A stretch of 64,000 bases of DNA from Pleurodeles waltl (lineage: Eukaryota > Chordata > Amphibia > Caudata > Salamandridae), in NCBI RefSeq assembly GCF_031143425.1, contig NC_090445.1, positions 816,184,317 through 816,248,316 of the forward strand, written 5' to 3'. Of this stretch, positions 57,321 to 64,000 are shown one piece after another; position 1 is the stretch's first letter, and every line of letters starts with the position of its first letter. The position numbers and the translations under genes are program-made. The notes below the pieces were generated by a model. That model worked only from the letters and a program-made list of their open reading frames with translations. It searched no databases and was not told the DNA's origin.

Positions 57321-57583
57321 GAATAGTCAATCATTGAAAAATAATGGGAATAGAGAACAAAGGATAAACAATGCCATAAGGAAAGCAAAAACGTCAGAAC
57401 AAAAGTCAAGTATCCTGTAAAGGAAGGGATGTTTCATTAAATCCGAGGGATTCGATTCCAAACTTGAAGTGAGTGGGAACTCCACGTGATGCCAGGAGGT
57501 CCAATTAGGATGCTGGTTGCGTAGCTGTAACTGGCGCTGGAAAAAAGGGAGGGAGACAAAACCAAAGTTAATCCAGAGGTGGG
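57321..57583. other. DIRS untranslated segment between ITR and internal complementary region
   Basis: No coding capacity. It spans the sequence just downstream of the recombinase stop codon in the element's own orientation and probably contains the 3' end of its transcript. Confidence 0.6.
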
Positions 57584-57681
57584 ATAATACTCGCCTCCGT
57601 GTCTTTAATAAAACTAAGACTTTCCGTCATAAACTAGGAAAATCTACATTTTATGACAAGACCGGAGGCTCCTATTATGCG
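57584..57681. repeat. DIRS internal complementary region (circle-junction splint)
   Basis: 57,584-57,650 complements the left terminus (57,079-57,145). 57,648-57,681 complements the right terminus (62,544-62,577) at all 34 positions. The two parts overlap by ATT, so the reverse complement is exactly right end plus left end sharing one AAT. In DIRS-1 such a region is thought to align the two ends of the linear cDNA for ligation into a circle. It overlaps the last codons of the recombinase frame, which stops at 57,634. Confidence 0.95.
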
Positions 57682-58491
57682 AGTAATTACATTTAACGAA
57701 ACATTATCAACAGGTTTGCAATAAAAAACTCGAAAGGTATTATCATTGGACCAGTCTGCAGACTTGAGAATATCCTCCAAACGAGAACCTGCCCAGAAGG
57801 CCTTGGAAGCCATAGCCCCTCTGGCAGAGTGAGCTCCAAATCTGGAAGTATCTATGCCCGCTAAAGACATGATCAATCTATCCCAATGCGCTAAAGTAGC
57901 TGATGAAACCGGGTTATGAGGTTTCCTGAAAGAAATCAGAAGTTGGGAAGAGGATGTTCTCAACTCTGCAGTTCTTTGTTCACAAACTTTGAGACATTGG
58001 CCTACACATAACTTCAGATGTTGAGGGAAATAAGGATAGAAAACTGACGATAAGTTGGTCTTGGTACATCGAACAACCGAGAACAACACCCCCGAAGGAG
58101 TGAATTGGCGGTTGGAGACGTCCAATGCTTTGACATCCGATAGACGTTTAATAGAAATTAAACATAATAACATTGTTAGTTTGGCAGATAACATTTTTTG
58201 TGATAAAATTGAGTTGTCTGGTAAAGAGCTCAAATATTTTAGAACAACATTAACATCCCACAAGTTATTGTACTTCGGTAGAGGAGGTTTGGAAAATTTT
58301 ACTCCCTTTAGTAATCTGCATACCAGCGGGTGTTCGCCGACCGGTTTCCCATTGACGTGTGTATGGTTAGAGGAAATAGCTGACCTGTAAAGGTTGATAG
58401 TACGGAAAGTTTTGCCTTTGCTGGCTTCTGCGGCCAAGAAATTGACTATACATATTATATCTGTTGAAAAGGGATTAATGTGCCTTCCCAA
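57634..58491 (-). CDS. DIRS tyrosine recombinase
   Basis: 285 codons. An N-terminal helical DNA-binding part (about residues 1-75, with TINLYRSAIS) leads to the catalytic fold. The signature residues are all visible: R116 in ISIKRLSDVK, H221-S-A-R224, W247 in ADWSNDNTF, and nucleophile Y257 in FRVFYCKP. This R..HxxR..H/W..Y set is that of phage-integrase-type recombinases. The enzyme should cut and rejoin DNA through a 3'-phosphotyrosine to integrate the circular element copy in the nucleus. The ATG at 58,491 overlaps the end of the upstream frame by 17 bases in a different frame, so translation may need re-initiation or frameshifting, and the true start could be upstream. The C-terminus is encoded within the internal complementary region, so its sequence is constrained twice. 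No inactivating change is seen. Confidence 0.95.
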   Translation of the reverse strand: MGRHINPFSTDIICIVNFLAAEASKGKTFRTINLYRSAISSNHTHVNGKPVGEHPLVCRLLKGVKFSKPPLPKYNNLWDVNVVLKYLSSLPDNSILSQKMLSAKLTMLLCLISIKRLSDVKALDVSNRQFTPSGVLFSVVRCTKTNLSSVFYPYFPQHLKLCVGQCLKVCEQRTAELRTSSSQLLISFRKPHNPVSSATLAHWDRLIMSLAGIDTSRFGAHSARGAMASKAFWAGSRLEDILKSADWSNDNTFRVFYCKPVDNVSLNVITRIIGASGLVIKCRFS

Positions 58492-61400
58492 ACACCAGCC
58501 GTCCCATAAAGACCAGGCTGCCTTGTATGCTTTCTTGGTGCCAGGGGCCCAGGAATTTGCAATGTATTGAGAAGCTTCTGACGAAATGAGAGGGAAAGGT
58601 TGGGTATTCCTGAAATCTTCCAGGCAGATAGAATAAGGAGATTGTCCGTAATGAGGTGTGAGGACGATGAAGAGGGTCTAGAAGTAAGTCTGGGAAGGGC
58701 TGGATTAGCAGGGGAAAATCCACTGAGAGTTCCAGTAAGATAGGGAACCACACCTGGGATTGCCAAAATGGAACTATGAGAATAAGAGAGGCCTGTTGAC
58801 GTCTGGCTTGTGCTAAGACTCTGTTGATCATGATAAAAGGGGGGGAGGCGTAATTGAGCGCATGAGACCAATCTTGTAAGAAAGCATCTGATGCTAAGGC
58901 TAATGGATCTGGACGCCAGCTGTAAAATGGAGGAAGCTGTGTGTTGAGACGGGATGCAAAAAGGTCTATGGAGAGCGGACCCCATAAGGATTGTATCCTG
59001 TGGAAAACTGAAGGATGAAGTTTCCAATCGCTGGAATCTCGAAGATGACGAGAATGCCAGTCTGCCACTGAATTGAGGACCCCTGGAAGGTATTCTGCAT
59101 GAACCGAAAGATGGTTTGAAAGGCAAAATTCCCAAAAACTTTTGGCCAAATCCGCCAGAGGTTTAGACCTTGTACCTCCGAGATGATTTATGTACCTGAC
59201 TGCGGATATATTGTCCATTCTGAGAAGAATTGCACAATGTACCTTGTGTTTTGCCAGGCTTCTGATTGTAAAGGAGCCGGCAAGCATCTCTAAACAATTG
59301 ATGTGCAATTTGGACTCCTCGATAGACCATGTACCCCCAGTCGAGATGGGACCACACGGGGCCCCCCAGCCTAGATGGCTTGCATCGGATTCTAACACAA
59401 GATCTGGGGCTGACGGAAATATACTTTTCCCGTTCCAAGCGTCTAAATGGTCTATCCACCACTGAAGCTCTGTGCGAGATTCGAGATCTAAGGGAACGAG
59501 GTCGGAATAAGACAGCCCTTTCCTCAAGTGTTGGATCTTTAGCCTTTGGAGTGAGCGGTAATGAAGGGGACCTGGAAATATCGCTTGGATGGAAGAGGAA
59601 AACAGACCTACTATTCGAGCTAATGTTCTGAGAGAGATGAGAGAGGTGCGAAGAATCTGAAGAATTTCCGACTTTATGGATTTTATTTTCGTTCTAGGAA
59701 GAAGAAGAGTAGCCGAAATGGAATTGATCTGGAAACCCAAGAATTCTAGGACTTGGGAGGGAGTTAGGAGAGATTTTTCTCTGTTTATTATGAAACCGAG
59801 GTCCTCTAAGAGAGAGCAAGCCATCTGCAAATGGAGTAGCAGAGTTTGAGGAGACTGATTCAAGATGAGGATATCGTCTAAGTAGATTAGGAGCCTTATA
59901 CCCTGAGCCCTTAGATAAGCAACTACAGGCTTGAGAAGCTTGGTGAAACACCAAGGGGCAGACGATAGACCAAAGGGTAGAGAGGTAAAGTGATACGTTT
60001 GATCCAACCATAGGAACTGCAGGAATTTTCTGGAATCTGGATGTACGGGAACCACTAGGTAAGCATCCTGAAGGTCCAGTCTGACCATCCAGTCGTATTG
60101 GAGAAGTATATCTCTGAGATGAAGAATTGTCTCCATTTTGAAATGTCGGTATACCACAAACCGATTAAAATGTTTTAGGTTGATGACCGGACGCATCTTT
60201 TTGTTTTTCTTTTGAACTAGGAAAATTGGGCTGGTAAACCCCAAGGGATGAGCACAAGTGATTGAAGTTGCTTGTTTTTGTAAGAGAGAGCTTACCTCGG
60301 CAGATATCAACTCGTTCATTTCTACAGAGAAATGGGGAAGAGGGGGGAAAAATGTTTGCACCGCAGTAGAGTAAAGCTCTATGTTGTAACCCTGTACCGT
60401 GTTTAGAACCCACACATCTGCTGTAATTGTTAACCAATTTGAAAGAAAATGGAAAATACGACCCCCTGTTGGAAGGAGACCAACTTGAGGGCTTACCTGT
60501 AGGGTTGGAGGCTCTAGTATGTCTGAAGGACCTGGCACGATAACCTCTGCCACGCTGGGGTAGAATTGAGGTCTGAAGTCTTGTTGGTAGGAATTATAGC
60601 ATGCTCTGGAGCCTTGATTGGAAAAACCACGGCCGGTAAAGCGGCCCCTGCCTCTACCGGCCCTGGCAAAAACCCGTTGGTTGAACATCTTCCTCATGGA
60701 TTGTTGGGCTTTATCCAGGGAGGTAAAAGTGGCTACATACTTGCCGAGGTCCTGTATGAAGGAATCCCCGAACAGTTGTCCCTCAGTATGGATCTGAGGA
60801 TGTACAGTCGCCAAATTAATTAATTTAGGGTCCAATTTGATCAGGAGGCCTTTACGTCTCTCGTGAATGAAAGCGGAATTAGCATTTCCTGAAAGGCAAA
60901 AAAAACGTTGGACCCACAAGGAAAGCTCCTCTGGGTCTAAAAAGGTACCTTCCAGTCTGGCCGCCTCCACCATGTCAAAGATTCTTGTTAATGGGCCAAT
61001 TACATCGAGGAGTTTGTCCTGGCAGGACGACCACGCTTTGTCTACCCCTTTGCGAGGGTCCTTGCCTTGCTTAGTAAAGAAGGTTAACATCTGCTGGTCA
61101 ATGGCTGGAGTAGTAGTTGCCTTGTGCGGAAGCACAGGACGTGGACATTCTGATTTCAGTTTGGCTCTGGTTTGTTTATCAAGGGGGGAGAATAACTTTT
61201 GAGCCACATAACAGCCAACATGTTCAGCTGGGAACCATTCTGTAGAGTTGGGATGTAGAATGTGGGAGGGATCGAACATAGGGAAGCCTTCTGCATCCAA
61301 GAGGGGGGAGACCGAGGAAACTTTGGGTTTCTTTGGAGGGGGAGCCTTAAAAGAATCATCATCGTCTTTATCAGAAACGTAGTAGTCTGAATCAGCGTCT

Positions 61401-61804
61401 GGCATGTCCTCATCAGTATCTGGAGCAGAGGCCGTGGGAATAGAAGGGGGTATATTATGTTGTTTGGATTTTCTTTTTAAAGAGGGTCTGGAAGCCATAT
61501 TATTATACTCCTTGGCAGGAGCCGTGGGAGGAACTGCGTCCTCTGTCATGTGTGAGTTAAACTCACTCTCCTTTTGAGTCAAACCCGAGGGGTTGACTGG
61601 CAGGCGTTGACTGCATTCCCCCGCAGTCTGGGCTGGAGATTTAGCTAATAAGTTAGAAAAATTTGATTCCAAGTTTTTTGATAGTTTTTGAATCGATGAC
61701 GCCATTGCCTGCTTAACAGAACTTTTAATAAAATTACGCAGTTCATTCCTTATTTCCTCTACACTGGAAACACTGTGTTCCATTGGTGAGGTATTAGGCT
61801 CCAT
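58475..61804 (-). CDS. DIRS gag - reverse transcriptase - RNase H - Dam-like methyltransferase polyprotein
   Basis: 1,109 codons with no stop. Residues ~1-60 are helical (EEIRNELRNFIKSSVKQAM). Residues ~105-165 are charged with two basic clusters (LKRKSK and PPPKKPKV, possible nuclear signals) around an acidic DTDEDMPDADSD. A gag-like part runs to ~400 and ends in an RG-rich patch (RGRGRFTGRG). RT spans ~500-700 with SPIFLVQKKNKKMRPVINLK, VRLDLQDAYLVVPV, LPFGLSSAPWCFTKLL and catalytic YLDDILIL near 641-648. RNase H (~795-910) has ESDASHLGWGAP and LRMDNISAVRYIN, then AEYLPGVLNSVADWHSR. Residues ~940-1,030 (IDLFASRLNTQ, DAFLQDWS, SPPFIMINRVLA, LILIVPFWQSQVWFP) match the layout of Dam-type adenine methyltransferase domains of DIRS elements, with the usual NPPY replaced by SPPF, so activity is doubtful. 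Having gag and pol in one frame is unusual, since they are often separate. The start ATG at 61,804 follows an AT-rich leader. Confidence 0.94.
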   Translation of the reverse strand: MEPNTSPMEHSVSSVEEIRNELRNFIKSSVKQAMASSIQKLSKNLESNFSNLLAKSPAQTAGECSQRLPVNPSGLTQKESEFNSHMTEDAVPPTAPAKEYNNMASRPSLKRKSKQHNIPPSIPTASAPDTDEDMPDADSDYYVSDKDDDDSFKAPPPKKPKVSSVSPLLDAEGFPMFDPSHILHPNSTEWFPAEHVGCYVAQKLFSPLDKQTRAKLKSECPRPVLPHKATTTPAIDQQMLTFFTKQGKDPRKGVDKAWSSCQDKLLDVIGPLTRIFDMVEAARLEGTFLDPEELSLWVQRFFCLSGNANSAFIHERRKGLLIKLDPKLINLATVHPQIHTEGQLFGDSFIQDLGKYVATFTSLDKAQQSMRKMFNQRVFARAGRGRGRFTGRGFSNQGSRACYNSYQQDFRPQFYPSVAEVIVPGPSDILEPPTLQVSPQVGLLPTGGRIFHFLSNWLTITADVWVLNTVQGYNIELYSTAVQTFFPPLPHFSVEMNELISAEVSSLLQKQATSITCAHPLGFTSPIFLVQKKNKKMRPVINLKHFNRFVVYRHFKMETILHLRDILLQYDWMVRLDLQDAYLVVPVHPDSRKFLQFLWLDQTYHFTSLPFGLSSAPWCFTKLLKPVVAYLRAQGIRLLIYLDDILILNQSPQTLLLHLQMACSLLEDLGFIINREKSLLTPSQVLEFLGFQINSISATLLLPRTKIKSIKSEILQILRTSLISLRTLARIVGLFSSSIQAIFPGPLHYRSLQRLKIQHLRKGLSYSDLVPLDLESRTELQWWIDHLDAWNGKSIFPSAPDLVLESDASHLGWGAPCGPISTGGTWSIEESKLHINCLEMLAGSFTIRSLAKHKVHCAILLRMDNISAVRYINHLGGTRSKPLADLAKSFWEFCLSNHLSVHAEYLPGVLNSVADWHSRHLRDSSDWKLHPSVFHRIQSLWGPLSIDLFASRLNTQLPPFYSWRPDPLALASDAFLQDWSHALNYASPPFIMINRVLAQARRQQASLILIVPFWQSQVWFPILLELSVDFPLLIQPFPDLLLDPLHRPHTSLRTISLFYLPGRFQEYPTFPSHFVRSFSIHCKFLGPWHQESIQGSLVFMGRLVFGKAH

Positions 61805-62371
61805 TATAAAGGAAAATATATATTATTTAAATATATAGGGAAAAAATCTCAAGCAAAAAGTAGAAAGGAATATGTCTAATTAATCAATAGGGTTAAAACC
61901 CAGGCAACCGGGGGTTAATAGAAGAATAAACTGACTTGGAGCAGAAAAACTCCTCCTACTCTTGGGCGGGGTCGAGGAACAAGTTGCACGGGACTGCCAG
62001 AAGCTGGGGATAGCTGAAGCCGTCGGACAAAACAGTCCAGGTAGGAGCGGCAATGAGGAGATTCTTCCTCGCGCCAGGGAAAAACCCGAGTAACGGTTAT
62101 TTCCCAGACGAGAGGGAAGCGCGTTTAGAATGTCGCGTGCGAGGCGCGCACAGAACCGTTCTGCTTCTCGGCCCGGGAGCAATCGACGTTGCTACCCGGG
62201 TACCGGGAAGGGAACGCGAGCACAAAAGAAGCGCGCTGAAATCAATGCGGCAACATGCCGGCAACCAAATATAACAGCGGAACACAATTGCATCAATAAT
62301 TATAAATAAACATGTTGAAATAAACGTCATGAGAGGACATTTTTTTTTTTTTACTTATCTTGACTGCAGCA
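61805..62371 (-). promoter_or_regulatory. DIRS 5' leader and probable promoter region
   Basis: Between the right inverted repeat and the polyprotein start. The middle (about 61,960-62,260) is CpG-rich (GGCCCGGGAGCAATCGACG, CCCGGGTACCGGGAAGG), unlike its AT-rich flanks, which would suit a promoter. A 13-14-base T run lies at 62,339-62,352 next to the inverted repeat. Promoter function is inferred. Confidence 0.5.
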
Positions 62372-62561
62372 GCAAGAAAAGAGGGCTGCTTGCAGTCAAG
62401 TGACATCACAATGGTATGGGGTCATTCCTATTGGTTGTCATATTCTTATACTACTTTTTCAATCCCATTGGATGTCTGTCTTAGCCTTATGGGATTTGTA
62501 GTTCTTCTTGACTGCTGCTGTAGAAATAAAGCAAGAGAAGAAACGCATAATAGGAGCCTCC
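62372..62561. repeat. DIRS inverted terminal repeat, right (190 bp)
   Basis: Partner of 57,131-57,320. The outer 34 bp (62,544-62,577, ending ATAAAAT) are the part copied into the internal complementary region. Confidence 0.93.
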
Positions 62562-62577
62562 GGTCTTGTCATAAAAT

Positions 62578-64000
62578 TTGTAACGTAAAATAATATGGTT
62601 ACTAATGTTTTTTTTTAAAACATTTGCATTTAGTTTTCATTTAGGATGTGTATGTTAGATGTATTTACCTGAAGGTGAAAGGCCAACAAAGCAGTTGTAG
62701 AATGTTTTTTTTTTGTCAAGTCTTTGACCCCCATAACCATTGCACTCTGAAGAACCGATCTCATACTTTTCCATGCACTTAAACCTCTGTATGGGAAATG
62801 CTTTGTACAAGGCTGTCACTGAATTACTCTCTAAAGCACAGCCCAACACACATCAGTTAAAGAATTCTTGGTGTCCTGTAAACAACGGCAGCCTGGGCTA
62901 AGACACACAATATGGGGTTCTAAAGCGGGGTTGGAGGCCTTCTGTGATCTGTTTTCAAACATGACTGTGCTCCCATGCTTCCTTTCCACCTGTGTTCCTC
63001 CTTACTTTCTGCACCTGTCTGTCACCCAGTGTCTTCCACTTTGCAATTGTACCATTGATTTTAACAGCTTTATCTCACCTATGACCATACATCAGCCAGT
63101 GTCCCTACCAGTCAGCCAAAGTGAAGAATGGCAAGAAGAAACAAATACAGAAAATCACTAGGAACCAGAGGTTTATGACTGTCTACAGAAAATTACTAAG
63201 AACCAGAGGTTTATGACTGTCAGAGCCCTGGTTTAGCAGAAAGCAGGTGAGAGCAACCATCACAGCATGTGTCCCATTCCACCACATTCAGCCATGCACA
63301 ATCGGGAGGCATAAATGGCAACAAACAATGGATTTACATTATTTTCAAGGTGTGTCTTCTTCTGTACTGGACAGTGGTCATAGCAGTACTTAATTTGAAC
63401 CAGTGGTTGCCAGTGGGGGCCACGGGCACTAATAAACCATAATAAATAAAGAAAGCAGTAACCCGCAGGTGTGACATAAAGGGGCAGTGAGTGTCTGGTA
63501 GTCGATTAAAGAGGCATCAGGTGGATTTAAGACTACCCAGCCTTGGTATTTGGCACACTAACATTTAATTGCAGAAGTCACCGGCTTCTGAGCAGAGCTG
63601 TGGGGACCGCTAATCATTCTGTTACAAATTGAGCACTGGGTCATAGTGAGCCAGTGAGAAACAACCCCCCATCACCACAAAACAGGATTCCACTTAGAGG
63701 ACATGCCTGAAATGCCCGCAGGAGCAGCCTTCAACAGAAATGCAAAAGTAGGTTAGTAGCTGAAAACTTAAGTAGCATTATCCAAGTGTAAGAAATGCTG
63801 AAGTGGCCAATACTAAGGCTGTGTAGTAGTACAGCTCCCTGCATAGTGGTACGCTCATTAGGGACTGATGTGGAGAGCAGGTGAAAACTGCTGCCACGAA
63901 CCTCACATAGATGCCATTTTGTCCCAATCTCTACTTTTTATATTTGTAAAAGCGTGGATGGGGGACTCTTGCACTTTTGTCTTCCCAGTCTGTGGTTTAT
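62578..64000. other. Unassigned flank of the DIRS element
   Basis: No gene recognised. The only structure noted is the 38-bp tandem duplication at 63,147-63,222. Confidence 0.45.
63147..63222. repeat. 38-bp tandem duplication
   Basis: ACAGAAAATCACTAGGAACC and ACAGAAAATTACTAAGAACC start the two units, each continuing AGAGGTTTATGACTGTC. Only two or three differences separate them, so the duplication is recent. Confidence 0.85.

Larger units (their letters stand above)
57079..62577 (-). mobile_element. Apparently intact DIRS-type tyrosine-recombinase retrotransposon
   Basis: The element is 5,499 bp with AAT at both outer edges. It has 190-bp inverted terminal repeats, a gag/RT/RNase H/methyltransferase frame, a tyrosine recombinase frame, and an internal complementary region that copies both ends. 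DIRS elements use RT to make cDNA, close it into a circle using the internal complementary region as splint, and integrate by recombinase, so no target duplication is expected and none is seen. Both frames are free of stops and all key catalytic residues are present. The flanks show no 5-bp duplication or poly(A). Coding polarity is minus, so the 5' end is at 62,577. Confidence 0.96.

Noticed and set aside
56997..57409. Frames in the left DIRS inverted repeat, mirrored at 62,360-62,593
   Set aside because: The same text appears at both ends because of the inverted repeat. It is not a gene.
58455..59135. 226-codon minus-strand frame overlapping the DIRS polyprotein
   Set aside because: It lies in another frame inside the methyltransferase region, has no domain, and is not in frame with the recombinase. 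It is a shadow of the real gene.

Overview
This window looks like gene-poor, repeat-dense DNA from a vertebrate with a very large genome, most likely a salamander or newt. The taxon is an inference. It rests on the repeat mix: a DIRS-type tyrosine-recombinase retrotransposon, Gypsy elements with a SCAN-like gag and roughly 2.2-kb LTRs, an L1-type LINE, a CR1/L2-like LINE, a Penelope-like fragment, and many non-autonomous DNA elements made of strings of hairpins. I found no host protein-coding exon, tRNA, rRNA or snRNA that I can support. Almost every long open frame is either transposon coding sequence or a shadow of GC-rich or tandemly repeated DNA.

Layout. At 0-6.2 kb lie unassigned sequence, a broken Gypsy gag on + (1,461-2,520), LTR-like sequence (4.5-5.0 kb) and a Penelope-like RT fragment (5.33-5.93 kb). 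At 6,263-13,079 is a Gypsy LTR element on the minus strand with both LTRs, a perfect 5-bp target duplication (AGCAT), polypurine tract, gag and protease remnants, and no pol. At 13.1-18.2 kb there are MITE-like pieces in unassigned DNA. At 18,189-21,331 two LTR-family sequences lie in inverted orientation. At 21.6-30.7 kb a minus-strand LINE is split by a 6.3-kb, nearly full-length but decayed L1 on +, which entered just upstream of the host LINE's F-V-D-D catalytic motif. At 31.1-31.6 kb is a ~127-bp minisatellite. At 33.3-44 kb are a hairpin-rich MITE, a second inverted-repeat MITE, an LTR-like repeat, a PIF/Harbinger-like element with TTA duplication (40,463-41,909) and a CR1/L2-like LINE 3' end (42.5-43.7 kb). 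At 46,022-49,759 is a TTAA-flanked, piggyBac-like non-autonomous element carrying an 8-unit array of hairpin cassettes and ending in a train of nine stems. At 52.7-54.8 kb are a 68-bp Harbinger MITE, a second copy of the 37-kb repeat, an LTR fragment, and a 360-bp element that is almost entirely perfect hairpins.

The centrepiece is 57,079-62,577, an apparently intact DIRS element on the minus strand. It has a 1,109-codon gag/RT/RNase H/Dam-like methyltransferase frame, a 285-codon tyrosine recombinase overlapping its end, 190-bp inverted terminal repeats, and an internal complementary region. That region is the exact complement of the right end joined to the left end, sharing AAT. The parts work together: RT/RNase H copy the RNA, the internal complementary region templates closure of a circle, and the recombinase integrates the circle without a target duplication. 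This element has no visible disabling mutation, while the other autonomous families in the window are broken.

The most unusual theme is the multi-stem non-autonomous elements (33.3, 46-49.8 and 54.4 kb; probably 17.7 kb). Their sequences differ but all are built of successive, often perfect, hairpins.
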